Positions 50,066 through 59,201 of a stretch of DNA of 64,000 nucleotides are shown here, in pieces (positions within the stretch are counted from its first letter, which is position 1; each line of letters begins with the position of its first letter). A program made the translations under genes and the position numbers. This stretch comes from Clostridiales bacterium. Lineage in GTDB: Bacteria; Bacillota; Clostridia; Christensenellales; Aristaeellaceae. The stretch is taken from the NCBI GenBank assembly GCA_015056415.1, contig SVGJ01000004.1:44785-108784 (forward strand). Reading direction: 5' to 3'. The notes under the pieces are model-generated. The model saw only the letters and a list, made by a program, of their open reading frames with translations, made no database searches and was not told the DNA's origin.

Positions 50066-50827
50066 TTATGATACCACATCCAGCACCATCTTGGCAAGCA
50101 GCAGCGCCAGCACCACCATCAGCATGCCCCGGATAAACCCGGTACCCTTGCGGATGGTCATGCCTGCGCCCAGGTAATTACCGGCGATGGCGAAGGCCGC
50201 CGCCGGAATGCCAAGACCAATGAGCACCTTGCCCGCGAAAAGCAGCGTCACCAGCGAGGCCACGTTGCTGGCCAGGTTCACCAGCTTGGCCGTTCCGCTG
50301 GCAGTAACGGCCTCCATACCCAGCAGCATGGTAAACAGCAGGATCAGGAAGGTGCCGGTGCCAGGGCCTACCAGGCCATCATAGAAGCCCACCACGAAGC
50401 CGATCAGAAAGCTCACCGGGCGGAACCACCTGGCCGGGATCCTGCACACGCCCTGCATCTCCCTGCCCTTGCGCAGCACCACCAGCGCCACCAGCGGGAT
50501 GGCCGCGATCATCATCACCCGGACCACATTTCCCGGGATCATCTGCAGCACGGTGGTGCCCATCCAGCTGCCGGGAAAGGCGCCCACCGCCGCCAGCAGC
50601 GCCACGGTCAGATGTACCCACTTGCCATGAACGAACCGTATGGACGCCGTCAGCGTACCCAGACAGGCCGAAAGCTTGTTGGTACCCGCCGCCAGCACCG
50701 GCGGCAGGCCCGCCAGATAATACGCCGGCAGGCTGATGAGTCCGCCGCCCCCGGCCACGCTGTCCACAAAACCGGCGAGGAACGCCAATGGACACACGAT
50801 GAGGAACATCTGCCAGGTGATCTCCAT
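50066..50827 (-). CDS. TSUP family sulfite/organosulfonate-type exporter
   Basis: 253-residue membrane protein of the TauE/SafE (TSUP) family with about eight hydrophobic segments. Family marks are the N-terminal GFVDSVAGGGGLISLPAYY and a mirrored SFLIGFVVGFYDGLVGPGTG in the second half. Substrates of the family include sulfite, sulfoacetate and other anions; the exact one is unknown. The ATG follows GAGGGAA. It lies between lysC and the sigma operon on the same strand. Confidence 0.87.
   Translation of the reverse strand: MEITWQMFLIVCPLAFLAGFVDSVAGGGGLISLPAYYLAGLPPVLAAGTNKLSACLGTLTASIRFVHGKWVHLTVALLAAVGAFPGSWMGTTVLQMIPGNVVRVMMIAAIPLVALVVLRKGREMQGVCRIPARWFRPVSFLIGFVVGFYDGLVGPGTGTFLILLFTMLLGMEAVTASGTAKLVNLASNVASLVTLLFAGKVLIGLGIPAAAFAIAGNYLGAGMTIRKGTGFIRGMLMVVLALLLAKMVLDVVS
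50068..50097 (-). promoter_or_regulatory. Possible promoter of the anti-sigma/sigma/sepF operon
   Basis: Minus strand: TTGCCA (50092-50097), 18-bp spacer, TATCAT (50068-50073), inside the end of the TSUP gene and about 30 bases before the anti-sigma start. Confidence 0.4.
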
Positions 50828-50851
50828 GAAAAGTTCCCTCTTTCGCAGAAA

Positions 50852-50875
50852 ATGGAGCGTTTTTCAACGCTCCAT
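50852..50875 (-). terminator. Terminator of lysC
   Basis: Arms ATGGAGCG and CGCTCCAT, loop TTTTTCAA, then TTTTC on the minus strand, 13 bases after the aspartate kinase stop. Confidence 0.75.
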
Positions 50876-50888
50876 GAATGTGTATTGC

Positions 50889-52205
50889 TTAGCCGACAAA
50901 TTCGTTGTAGATCGCGCGGATGGTCGCCTCGAAGTCCGCGTCGTCCACGCCGACGATGATGGAGAGCTCGCTGGAGCCCTGATCGATCATGCGCACGTTG
51001 ATGCGGGCGCGGCTCATGGCGGAGAACAGACGGGCGGCGGTACCGCAGTTATGCACCATGCCGCGGCCCACCGTGGCGATAATGGACATATTATCGTGCA
51101 CGGTGATGGTATCGGGCTCCGTGCTGTCCACGATGCGGCTGAGCACCTTTTCACGCACAGGGGCCAGAGCCTCGCCGTTGACCACCACGCACATGGTATC
51201 GATGCCCGTGGGCAGATGCTCGAAGGAAATGCCTTCCTCCTCCAGCACCTGCAGCACCCGGCGGCCGAAGCCCAGCTCGGCGTTCATCATGGCCTTCTCA
51301 ACAGAGATGACGCTGTAGCCCTTGTGGCCAAAGATGCCGGTGATGGTGGGCACGGCGGTCTCCACGGGAGCGTTCAGGCTGATGATGGTGCCGGGGTGAT
51401 AGGGCTTGTTGGTATTGCGGATATTGGTGGGGATGCCCGCCTTGTGCACGGGGAACATGGCGTCCTCGTGGAAGACGGAGGCGCCCATGTAGCTCAATTC
51501 GCGCAGCTCCTTGTAGGTGATGGAGGAGATGTCCCTGGGATTTTCCACAATGCGGGGATCCGCCATCAGGAAGCCGGAAACATCCGTCCAGTTCTCGTAC
51601 ATATCGGCATTCACCGCCCGGGCCACAATGGCGCCGGTGATGTCGCTGCCGCCGCGGGAGAAGGTCTTGACCTCGCCGTCGGCGCCGCAGCCGTAGAAGC
51701 CAGGCACAACAGTGGGCACATCGTCCGCCAGAATGCCGGACATGACCTGCTGGGTCTTTTCGCTGTCCAGATTGCCGTTTGCGTCAAAAAACACGGCAGT
51801 GGCGCTGTCCAGAAAACGCCAGCCCAGGTAATCGGCCAGCAGCATACCGTTGAGGTACTCGCCGCGACTGGCCACGTAATCGGCGCTGGCGCCCTGGCCG
51901 ATGCGCTCGTTGACCTCGTTCAGGGCGGCCATGATATCCACCTTCAGGTTCAGCTCCCGGGCAATGGACATATAGCGGTCCACGATGCGGGCAAACGTGG
52001 GCTGATAGTCCTCGCCTGCGGCCGCCTGATTGTAGCAGCGGTAGAGCAGGTCGGTGACCTTGTCGTCTTCTTTATAGCGCTTGCCGGGGGCAGAAGGCAC
52101 CACATACTGACGGGCGGGCTCCAGCTCCAGAATACCCCGCACCTTGGCGAACTGCGTCGCATCCGCCAGAGAGCTGCCGCCGAACTTCGTTACGATCTTC
52201 TTCAA
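50889..52205 (-). CDS. lysC: Aspartate kinase
   Basis: First enzyme of the aspartate family pathway (lysine, threonine, methionine, diaminopimelate for the wall). It starts at a TTG after GGAGGATA, giving 438 residues. The ATP-binding KFGGSSLAD motif is at the N-terminus, SRGGSDITGAIVA in the middle, and two ACT domains at the C-terminus (about 300-438), which usually bind an amino-acid feedback inhibitor. It is monocistronic. The short leader leaves no room for a lysine riboswitch. Confidence 0.95.
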   Translation of the reverse strand: MKKIVTKFGGSSLADATQFAKVRGILELEPARQYVVPSAPGKRYKEDDKVTDLLYRCYNQAAAGEDYQPTFARIVDRYMSIARELNLKVDIMAALNEVNERIGQGASADYVASRGEYLNGMLLADYLGWRFLDSATAVFFDANGNLDSEKTQQVMSGILADDVPTVVPGFYGCGADGEVKTFSRGGSDITGAIVARAVNADMYENWTDVSGFLMADPRIVENPRDISSITYKELRELSYMGASVFHEDAMFPVHKAGIPTNIRNTNKPYHPGTIISLNAPVETAVPTITGIFGHKGYSVISVEKAMMNAELGFGRRVLQVLEEEGISFEHLPTGIDTMCVVVNGEALAPVREKVLSRIVDSTEPDTITVHDNMSIIATVGRGMVHNCGTAARLFSAMSRARINVRMIDQGSSELSIIVGVDDADFEATIRAIYNEFVG

Positions 52206-52245
52206 CTTGCGTATCCTCCATCCATCAAAACCGGTAACAGAGTCC

Positions 52246-52274
52246 ATCATACCGCCGCTTTACTCTTCTGTCAA
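52246..52274 (-). promoter_or_regulatory. Promoter of lysC
   Basis: Minus strand: TTGACA (52269-52274), 17-bp spacer, TATGAT (52246-52251). Leader about 35 bases. Confidence 0.85.
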
Positions 52275-52302
52275 CGGCGATAGTGAAAAAAACAACAATA
52301 AA

Positions 52303-52818
52303 TCAGCCCTGCAGCCGGGAAAGGATCACCACGTCCTGATAAGCCCCTTCCCGGAAGATCTCCTCCTTCAGCAGGCCCTCCTGCGTAAAGCCGTTGCGCT
52401 CGTAGCAGCGGATGGCCGCTTTGTTGAAGGCGAACACGCTGACCTTCAGCTTGTGCAGGTTCATTTCTCTAAAGCAGAAATCGCACAGGAGCTGCATGGC
52501 CTCCTTGCCGTAGCCCCTGCCCCGGTAGGGCGTGCCGATCATGATGGCCAGTTCGCCCACACGGTTTTTCCAATCCAGGCGGATCACGCCGCAGCGGCCC
52601 ACCAGATCGCCCTGGAAATCCTCCACCGCGAACTGATACTCGCCCCGGCTGTAGCTGCTTTGCTGCTCCAGCCAGCGGTACTCATCCTCCATGGAGGCAG
52701 GAAAAGGGATGCCGCTGATCATCCCCCGCAGGGTCTCCATATCGTTGACGAAAGCGTGATTGGCATCCACGTCGCTGCGTTCAAAGGCGCGCAGCCGCAC
52801 CAGCGTTCCCTCGATCAT
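52303..52818 (-). CDS. GNAT acetyltransferase, RimJ/RimL-like
   Basis: 171-residue acetyltransferase. The acetyl-CoA loop is GTPYRGRGYGKEAM and the C-terminal NKAAIRCYERNGFTQEG is typical of the RimL/SpeG-type subfamily. The ATG follows GAAGGGGG. It is the last gene of the recD2/comF/PIG-L operon, 21 bases behind the deacetylase. Substrate unknown. Confidence 0.87.
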   Translation of the reverse strand: MIEGTLVRLRAFERSDVDANHAFVNDMETLRGMISGIPFPASMEDEYRWLEQQSSYSRGEYQFAVEDFQGDLVGRCGVIRLDWKNRVGELAIMIGTPYRGRGYGKEAMQLLCDFCFREMNLHKLKVSVFAFNKAAIRCYERNGFTQEGLLKEEIFREGAYQDVVILSRLQG

Positions 52819-52839
52819 TTCTCGCCGCCCCCTTCGGGA

Positions 52840-54138
52840 TCATTTTTCCGCATAAAGCTTGTCGATATTCTCGAACATATCGCCACCGATGACGTCCGGG
52901 CCCACGGTGGTGTGCCACAGCCCGAAAAGGCTGTTGTCATGCTTCTCGCTGTCCTTGTATTCCCAGCGCTTCAGCTGGCTGACATGGCATAGGAACGCCT
53001 CCGCAGCCACCTCGTGGCCGGTTTTTCCGTCAAAGGCGGAAAGCGGCTGATTCCAGTCCATTTTGATCTGGTTTTCCTTGTACAGGTGGATGTACACCTT
53101 GGGCACGTCCCACGTGCCGTAGAGCTGAACGCTATCCGGGTCATAGGTGGCGTCGGCGGCGTAGTCCACAGCCTTCTGGGATACATAAACGATGGCCTGG
53201 TGCACCTTGTGCCCATATTCGCCCTTGGTATCCTGCAGTACCAGTACATCCGGCTGATGCTTGCGCAGAAGCGAGGTCACCGAGGAGAAGGCGTGGGGGC
53301 GGTACCATGCGTCCAGCACGGCCTCCACCGTAGGAGCGGACATATCGTTCAGATCCAGGAAGACCGGATGCAGGCGTACGCCGGCTGTCCACAGGCAATC
53401 CAGCAGCTCCTGCCTTCTGTTGAACGCACGATAGGAGGAGCAGACTACCAGCACATCCTTTTTCTGTTCCCCGGCGTAGGTGGGCAGCATACCGCCGAAC
53501 CAGAGGATCTCGTCATCCGGGTGAGCGACGATCTGCATCATATCCACCTTGCCGGTCGCCTTCTGCCATACCTGCACGTTCTTTGGCAGCCTGCCGGTGG
53601 TATGCACCTGAAACTCGCTGATGAGCATCTTCGTCTGGGGATCAGCCTCCGCCACCACGCGGAACTCCTGCGTCAGGGCGGGCAGCGGGATGTAAGCGGC
53701 GCCGAAATCATCACTGCCCCGGGCCACGGTCTCCCATTCGCCGGCCTCGTTGCGCACCTGCACCAGGGTCGCCACGTTATAGATGGAGCGCCACCTGATC
53801 ACGATCGCGCCTGCGGCCTTCCCCTCGGGCGGGGTGATATGAAGGCCCCGGGAGCCAGCATAGGAGGCCGTCTCCCAATAGGAGCGGTAGTTACCGTCAC
53901 GCATCCTGTTCAGGTGCTTCTTGGTGCTTTCGCCGTTGATGAGCACCTCCTGGGTGATGTCCTCCGCGAAAGGCATATCCGCAGTGGCGGGGGTCAGGTC
54001 GGTCGCCGTCCAGATCTCCCCGTCCGCAGCGCCGGAGGGCAGATCGGTCGCCGTCCGGATCTCCTCAGCCGCGGCAATGGCGCACAGGCACAGCATCGCA
54101 GCCAGGGCCAGCAGCAGTTTCCTGCATTTTATCATCAT
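52840..54138 (-). CDS. Exported PIG-L (LmbE) family deacetylase
   Basis: 432-residue secreted protein with a signal peptide (MMIKCRKLLLALAAMLCLC then A-rich). The catalytic zinc motif is AHPDDEILWFGG near residue 205, with the third ligand expected in EYGHKVHQAIV. PIG-L enzymes remove acetyl groups from N-acetylglucosamine conjugates. An N-terminal beta-rich domain (about 60-190) precedes it, and the mature start has a short tandem repeat, RTATDLP.../WTATDLTP. The ATG two codons inside the first one was chosen for RBS spacing. Substrate is probably a surface glycan. Confidence 0.85.
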   Translation of the reverse strand: MMIKCRKLLLALAAMLCLCAIAAAEEIRTATDLPSGAADGEIWTATDLTPATADMPFAEDITQEVLINGESTKKHLNRMRDGNYRSYWETASYAGSRGLHITPPEGKAAGAIVIRWRSIYNVATLVQVRNEAGEWETVARGSDDFGAAYIPLPALTQEFRVVAEADPQTKMLISEFQVHTTGRLPKNVQVWQKATGKVDMMQIVAHPDDEILWFGGMLPTYAGEQKKDVLVVCSSYRAFNRRQELLDCLWTAGVRLHPVFLDLNDMSAPTVEAVLDAWYRPHAFSSVTSLLRKHQPDVLVLQDTKGEYGHKVHQAIVYVSQKAVDYAADATYDPDSVQLYGTWDVPKVYIHLYKENQIKMDWNQPLSAFDGKTGHEVAAEAFLCHVSQLKRWEYKDSEKHDNSLFGLWHTTVGPDVIGGDMFENIDKLYAEK

Positions 54139-54152
54139 GGTCATCTCCTGTT

Positions 54153-54761
54153 TCAGTCAACCTTGGTAGCCGATAAGTGGAGCACATGGGCGCCTGCCCT
54201 GCGCAGACAGGCGCAGCAGGTCTCCATGGTCGCCCCGGTGGTGATCACATCATCCACCAGCAGGATATCCCGGGGAAGTTCCTCCTCCGGCGTGAACAGG
54301 TCAGTCAGATTGCGCAGTCTTTCAGCCCGGGTGGCGCCGCGCTGCGTGCGCAGGGGATGCTTGTCGCTGCGGATCAGCAGCCGCCTGACAGGCAGCTTCA
54401 GCCGCAGCCCCACCGCCCGGGCAAGCACCTGACCGTGGTCAATGCCGCGGATACGTTTGCGCTTATCCGGCATGGTGACCCATGTCACCACAGTGTCCGG
54501 GGAGGGGTTCATCTTCATGACGTCCAGCGCCATGGCCCGGGCCAATACCGTGGCTGCGGCGGTGACGTTATCGAATTTCAGGCGGTGCACCAGTCTCTTC
54601 GCCACGCCGTCGTAGCGGTAGGAGCCACCCTCCCGCGCGCCCTCCAGGCGAAGCTCCTCCAGCGTCTCCCCGCACTCTTCGCACAGGAATTCACCTTCCG
54701 AGGGACGACCGCAGGCCACGCATACCGCCCGCTCCGGATAGATCGCCCGCAGCAGGTTCAT
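54153..54761 (-). CDS. comFC: ComF family phosphoribosyltransferase-like protein
   Basis: 202-residue ComFC/GntX-type protein. An N-terminal zinc ribbon (CVACG and CEECG) is followed by a phosphoribosyltransferase fold with the PRPP loop DILLVDDVITTGAT near residue 165. In competent bacteria it helps bring single-stranded DNA inside. The start shares ATGA with the recD2 stop, so it depends on recD2 translation. No comFA helicase gene is adjacent; recD2 takes its place here. Confidence 0.92.
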   Translation of the reverse strand: MNLLRAIYPERAVCVACGRPSEGEFLCEECGETLEELRLEGAREGGSYRYDGVAKRLVHRLKFDNVTAAATVLARAMALDVMKMNPSPDTVVTWVTMPDKRKRIRGIDHGQVLARAVGLRLKLPVRRLLIRSDKHPLRTQRGATRAERLRNLTDLFTPEEELPRDILLVDDVITTGATMETCCACLRRAGAHVLHLSATKVD

Positions 54762-56995
54762 CGCGGCAGGAGCGCCGCCATGGAGACGAGGCGCTCCGTC
54801 AGGGTGGTGTAGCGCTTGAGGATATGATCGTTTTCCACCATCTGGCGCACCACGTCCTCGCGGCCCACCAGCACCACCAGCGACCGGGCGCGGGTCAGCG
54901 CGGTATAGAACAGGTTGCGGGTCAGCAGCATGGGCGGGCCGCCTGCCACGGGCATCACCACCACAGGGAACTCGCTGCCCTGGCTCTTGTGCACCGAAAG
55001 ACAGTAGGCCAGATCGAGGTTTTCCAGCTGCGAGGACTGATACACCACCTCGCGCTCCTCGTCAAAGAGCACGGTGAGGCTGTGCTCCTCCTCGTCCACC
55101 TCGGTAACAAAGCCCACGTCGCCATTGAAGACCCCCGCGCCGTCCTCCCAGCCGGAATAGGTCTCCCTGCGCCACTCGATCTGGTAATCGTTCTTGGTCT
55201 GCATGACCTTGTCGCCCAGGCGGAAGATGGTCTCGCCATAATGCAGGCTGGTCTTGTGGGGCGCGGGCGGATTCAGCGCGGCCTGCAGCATATTGTTCAG
55301 CGCCGCCACGCCGCACTCGCCCTTTTTGGCGGGCGCCAGCACCTGAATGTTCCGCACGGCCTGCTCCAGCCTCTCCTTCTCGCCATAGCCGAGGAAGCCC
55401 GGCAGGCGGGTGGTCACCAGCTGCACGATGGTCTGCGCCGCGTTCAGGAATCCCTCCTTGCGCTCGAAGAAGAAATCCGTGCCCTTCTCGTTGAGGAGCG
55501 GCATCTGGCCCTGATTGATCCGGTGGGCGTTGACCACGATGCGGCTGGACTCGCTCTGGCGGAAAATATCCGTCAGGCGCACGTGGGGCACCACGCCGCT
55601 TGCCAGGATGTCCCCCAGCACATTGCCCGCGCCCACGCTGGGCAGCTGGTCAGCGTCGCCCACCAGCAGGAGCCGCGTGCCGGGCTCAATGGCCCGCAGG
55701 AGGCTGCGCATCAGCATCAGATCCACCATGGAGGTCTCGTCCACGATGACGCAGTCCCCCTCGATGGGGTTTTCCTGATTGCGGGCGAAGGAGGTATCGT
55801 CGCCACCGTACTCCAGCAGACGGTGGATGGTCTTGCTCTCAAAGCCGGTGGCCTCGGTCATGCGCTTGGCTGCGCGGCCCGTGGGAGCGCACAGCACCAC
55901 CTCGCCCTCGTTGGACAGGAGGCTGATGATACAATTGATGATCGTCGTTTTGCCGGTGCCGGGGCCGCCGGTGATCACCAGCACGCCCTGCTCCAGCGCG
56001 CTGATGATGGCCTCCCGCTGGCGCTCGGAGAAACGGATGTTACGGGTTTTCTCAAAGCGGTCGATATCCTTGTGGACGCGGTTGCCGCTCCTTTTAGGAG
56101 CAAGGGATGCCATCAGCTCGCACAGGCGCTGGGCCACCTCCCGCTCGGCAGAATCGAACACGGGCAGGTATACCCGCTCCTCCTCGCCGTCGCCGCCCTG
56201 GATGATGATCTCCCTGTTCAGCTGCAGCTGCCGGATCTGCCGGTGGCACATGCCCTCGTCCACATGGAGAAGGCCTGCCGCCCGCTGGATCAGCTCCCGG
56301 CGGGGCAGGTACACGTGCCCCATGCTGATGGAGACTTCCTTCAATATATATTTGACAGCGCTCTGTACGCGGTGCTCGCTGTCCGGCGGGATACCCAGCG
56401 CCGTACCGATGCGGTCCGCCGTGAGAAAGCCCACGCCGTCCAGGTCCTCGCACAGGCGGTAGGGATTGGCCCGGATCACATCCGGGGTACGTTCGCCATA
56501 CAGGCGGCTGATCTTGACTGAAAGGTTTGGCGGGATACCGTAGGACTGCAGGAAGATCATGGCCTCCCGGGCCTGCTGCTGCTCGCGGAAGCTCTCAGCG
56601 ATCTGGATCCACCGCTTCTTGCCCATCTTGGGCACTTCCTGCAGGCGCTCCGGATGCTCCGAAAGCACGGTGAGCGTCTCCTCGCCGAAGTGGCGCACGA
56701 TCAGCTTGGCGGTGCTGGGGCCCACCCCATGAATCAGGCCGGAGCCCAGGTAGCGTTCGATACCCAGGAGCGTGGTGGGCTTTTGCAGCTGGCAGGCGGT
56801 GCATTTCAGCTGACGGCCGTATTGGGGATGCTCCACCCATTCGCCGGTGAAAACGGCCTGTTCGCCGGCGGTGAGCTCCGGCAGCACGCCCACGATGGTG
56901 ATCTCGCTCCGGCCCATGCGGGCCATCAGCACGGAGTAGCCGTTCTCGTCATTGCGATAAATGGTGCCCAGCACGCTGGCCTCCACCTGCTCCAT
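54758..56995 (-). CDS. recD2: RecD2-type ATP-dependent DNA helicase
   Basis: 745-residue 5'-3' helicase that acts without RecBC. Two helix-hairpin-helix stretches lie in the N-terminal third (SGLIHGVGPSTAKLI, then VPKMGKKRW). The helicase has Walker A ITGGPGTGKTTI near residue 355, DETSMVD as motif II, and the UvrD_C-2 end YCLSVHKSQGSEFPVVV. The ATG follows GGGAGGTGA. It heads a four-gene operon with comF, a deacetylase and a GNAT gene. Confidence 0.94.
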   Translation of the reverse strand: MEQVEASVLGTIYRNDENGYSVLMARMGRSEITIVGVLPELTAGEQAVFTGEWVEHPQYGRQLKCTACQLQKPTTLLGIERYLGSGLIHGVGPSTAKLIVRHFGEETLTVLSEHPERLQEVPKMGKKRWIQIAESFREQQQAREAMIFLQSYGIPPNLSVKISRLYGERTPDVIRANPYRLCEDLDGVGFLTADRIGTALGIPPDSEHRVQSAVKYILKEVSISMGHVYLPRRELIQRAAGLLHVDEGMCHRQIRQLQLNREIIIQGGDGEEERVYLPVFDSAEREVAQRLCELMASLAPKRSGNRVHKDIDRFEKTRNIRFSERQREAIISALEQGVLVITGGPGTGKTTIINCIISLLSNEGEVVLCAPTGRAAKRMTEATGFESKTIHRLLEYGGDDTSFARNQENPIEGDCVIVDETSMVDLMLMRSLLRAIEPGTRLLLVGDADQLPSVGAGNVLGDILASGVVPHVRLTDIFRQSESSRIVVNAHRINQGQMPLLNEKGTDFFFERKEGFLNAAQTIVQLVTTRLPGFLGYGEKERLEQAVRNIQVLAPAKKGECGVAALNNMLQAALNPPAPHKTSLHYGETIFRLGDKVMQTKNDYQIEWRRETYSGWEDGAGVFNGDVGFVTEVDEEEHSLTVLFDEEREVVYQSSQLENLDLAYCLSVHKSQGSEFPVVVMPVAGGPPMLLTRNLFYTALTRARSLVVLVGREDVVRQMVENDHILKRYTTLTERLVSMAALLPR

Positions 56996-57024
56996 CCGCT
57001 CACCTCCCCGAACGCTTTCTTATA

Positions 57025-57054
57025 AGTATACCACGCCATCCGCACTCATTTCAA
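57025..57054 (-). promoter_or_regulatory. Promoter of the recD2 operon
   Basis: Minus strand: TTGAAA (57049-57054), 18-bp spacer, TATACT (57025-57030), about 30 bases from the start codon. Confidence 0.65.
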
Positions 57055-57154
57055 CCCTGCGCCCACAACAGGCAAACTTATCATTCCAGATGGGCTTTGC
57101 CCTCGCAAACCGTTGATTCTTCCGGCTTTTCTCAAAAATTGTTGCCGGGGATGC

Positions 57155-57183
57155 TTGCAATTTCCCATGGTTTCCCTTATAAT
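57155..57183 (+). promoter_or_regulatory. Promoter of the HPr-like gene
   Basis: TTGCAA (57155-57160), 17-bp spacer, TATAAT (57178-57183). Confidence 0.8.
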
Positions 57184-57218
57184 ATGTTTTGTAATGAGAT
57201 GAAGGAGGTATGAGGAGC

Positions 57219-57446
57219 ATGAAGTCCATCAATATCAAGCTGTGCCTCGCCGAAAACGTCAAGACCTTCGTAAACACGGTGAACCGCTATCCTTACGACA
57301 TGGATCTGCGTGCTGGCCGTCACGTGGTCGACGCCAAGTCCATTCTCGGCATTTTCTCCCTCGACCTGTCCAAGCCCATCACGCTGGAGGTCTATACCGA
57401 CGAATGCGACGACCTGATGAACGACATCCAGGCTTTCCTGGCCTGA
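57219..57446 (+). CDS. HPr-like protein lacking the active-site histidine
   Basis: 75-residue protein with the HPr fold. The regulatory-serine region is kept (DAKSILGIFSLDLSKPI, Ser near residue 43), but the loop that should carry His15 reads AENVKTFVNTVN with no His. It therefore cannot relay phosphate in the sugar PTS. It resembles Bacillus Crh, which also lacks that His and works through the serine with CcpA. The second ATG was chosen for spacing to AAGGAGG. No PTS genes are nearby. Confidence 0.85.
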   Translation: MKSINIKLCLAENVKTFVNTVNRYPYDMDLRAGRHVVDAKSILGIFSLDLSKPITLEVYTDECDDLMNDIQAFLA

Positions 57447-57473
57447 TCGTTCATCCCCTTAACTTGTCAATGC

Positions 57474-57503
57474 GCCTCCCAGTTGATGGGAGGCTTTCTC
57501 TTT
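57474..57503 (+). terminator. Terminator after the HPr-like gene
   Basis: Arms GCCTCCCA and TGGGAGGC followed by TTTCTCTTT; the stem ends just before the RBS of the next gene. Confidence 0.75.
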
Positions 57504-57514
57504 GAGGAGGTTCC

Positions 57515-58276
57515 ATGGAGCGAAAGCACATCCCCGAGTCCGAAAACCGGCTGACCATCCTCTATGCCCTGCGCCGGCTGGGCCCCGCCACAGCCATGCA
57601 GCTTTTGCAATTCCTGGTGGAAAACGACCTGATGAACTACTTCACCATGCAGCTGAGCCTGAGCGATATGCAGGAGCAGGGCCAGCTGGCAGCCGATCCC
57701 CACCCGCTGGGTGATCTGCTGACCCTCACCCCCGGGGGCGAGTATGCCATCGAATCCTTTGCCCACCGCATCCCCGTGAGCCGCCGCCAGCTGATGGACG
57801 CCCAGGCCCCCCGCTGGAAGGAGCGCTTCCGCGCCGAACAGCTGACCCCCGCGGATTCCTTCACCCTGGAGGACGGCCGCGTCTGCCTGCGTCTGCGCCT
57901 GCTGGAGGGCACTTCCTCCCTGCTGGATATCCTCTTCACCCTGCCTAAGGACACGCCGCCCACCTTCCTGGAGAAACGCTGGCGCGGCGCGGCCCAGGCG
58001 GTATACAGCGCCGTGTCCCTGAATCTTTCCCAGGCGTTCGATCCCACCGCGCCCACCCCCGCCCTGCCGCAGACCGCCGCCGTGGAGCGATCCGGCGATC
58101 AGGAATGGCTGCTCTCGCTGGTGGACGACGCGGAGCACCCCACGCTGACCCTGCTGCTCCCCCTGGCCGACGAAGCGTTGGCCCGGCACTGCGCCGCCCG
58201 CTGGCCCAGCCAGTGCGCCCAGCTGCGCCAGCGCATCCTGCAGGAGCTGCGGGACGGCCTGCCGGAAACGCCATAA
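57515..58276 (+). CDS. DUF4364 family protein
   Basis: 253-residue member of DUF4364, found in Clostridia. The N-terminus is the diagnostic part: ENRLTILYALRRLGPATAMQL, then ENDLMNYFTMQLSL, which reads as a winged-helix domain. The rest is helical and less conserved. The ATG follows GAGGAGG. A regulatory role is likely but unproven. It is separated from purR by a short promoter region. Confidence 0.85.
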   Translation: MERKHIPESENRLTILYALRRLGPATAMQLLQFLVENDLMNYFTMQLSLSDMQEQGQLAADPHPLGDLLTLTPGGEYAIESFAHRIPVSRRQLMDAQAPRWKERFRAEQLTPADSFTLEDGRVCLRLRLLEGTSSLLDILFTLPKDTPPTFLEKRWRGAAQAVYSAVSLNLSQAFDPTAPTPALPQTAAVERSGDQEWLLSLVDDAEHPTLTLLLPLADEALARHCAARWPSQCAQLRQRILQELRDGLPETP

Positions 58277-58323
58277 AAGGCGAACATTTTCCCATTTTAT
58301 CCCTTCCATCATTCGCAAGTTTG

Positions 58324-58332
58324 TGCTATAAT
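58324..58332 (+). promoter_or_regulatory. Extended -10 promoter of purR
   Basis: TG-C-TATAAT (58324-58332), a perfect extended -10; no convincing -35 box. Confidence 0.6.
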
Positions 58333-58361
58333 GAGCAGGATTACGAAAGGAGCGACCTTTT

Positions 58362-59183
58362 GTGGAAAAGATCCGCCGCAATGAGCGCATGAGCGCCATG
58401 ATGAAGATCCTCTCCGATGCGCCCAACCGCATCTTCACCCTTTCTTACTTCTGCGAGCTGTTCGGCACCGCCAAGTCCACCATGAGCGAGGATATCGACA
58501 TCCTCCGTGAGGTGGTCAGGGAGTTCGGCCTGGGCGAATTGGAGACCGTCACCGGCGCCGCCGGCGGCGTACGCTACCGCGCCACCATCAGCCGTGAAGC
58601 CGCGCGGACGTACATCGCCGATCTCAGCGAGCAGCTTTCCGGCACCAGCCGCGTGCTTCCCGGCGGCTTCCTGTACTCCTCCGACATTCTCTCCAGCCCG
58701 GAGACCGTCCGCCGCATGGGCGAGATCATCGCCACCGAGTACTATGGCGCCGCGCCGGATTTCGTCCTCACCATGGAGACCAAGGGCATTCCCGTGGCCA
58801 TGTACACCGCCAATGCCCTGGGCGTGCCGCTGGTCATCGCCCGCCGTTCCTCCAAGGTGTACGAGGGCAGCGCCGTGAACATCAACTACGTTACCGGCTC
58901 TGCCGGCCACATCGAGACCATGTCCCTCTCCCGCCGCGCGGTGAAGGAGGGCCAGCGCACCCTGATCGTGGACGATTTCCTCAAGGCCGGCGGCACCGCC
59001 AACGGCATGGTGGAGCTCATGCGTGAATTCAATGTGGAGGTCGTCGGCATGGCCTTCGTCATGGAGACCGCCACCCCCGCCAAGAAGCGCATCTCCGGCC
59101 ACAAGAGCCTCATGGTGCTGGACATCACCGGCGACGAGCAGCAGACCGCCGTCATCAGGCCCGCGGACTGGCTCATGAACTGA
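58362..59183 (+). CDS. purR: Pur operon repressor PurR
   Basis: PRPP-sensing purine repressor of the Bacillus type, 273 residues, starting at GTG after GAAAGGAG. The N-terminal winged helix (about 1-72, FGTAKSTMSEDIDILR) binds PurBox DNA; the C-terminal phosphoribosyltransferase-like domain has the PRPP motif LIVDDFLKAGGT. High PRPP releases it from DNA. It leads the conserved purR-pth-mfd order; no PurBox-controlled operon is seen in this window. Confidence 0.93.
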   Translation: MEKIRRNERMSAMMKILSDAPNRIFTLSYFCELFGTAKSTMSEDIDILREVVREFGLGELETVTGAAGGVRYRATISREAARTYIADLSEQLSGTSRVLPGGFLYSSDILSSPETVRRMGEIIATEYYGAAPDFVLTMETKGIPVAMYTANALGVPLVIARRSSKVYEGSAVNINYVTGSAGHIETMSLSRRAVKEGQRTLIVDDFLKAGGTANGMVELMREFNVEVVGMAFVMETATPAKKRISGHKSLMVLDITGDEQQTAVIRPADWLMN

Positions 59184-59201
59184 CACACAAGAACCATACT
59201 T

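Noticed and set aside
52205..52274. Lysine riboswitch ahead of lysC
   Set aside because: The leader is only about 35 bases from promoter to start codon.
57020..57277. Minus-strand frame of 85 codons between recD2 and the HPr-like gene
   Set aside because: No RBS, contains both divergent promoters, no recognisable protein.
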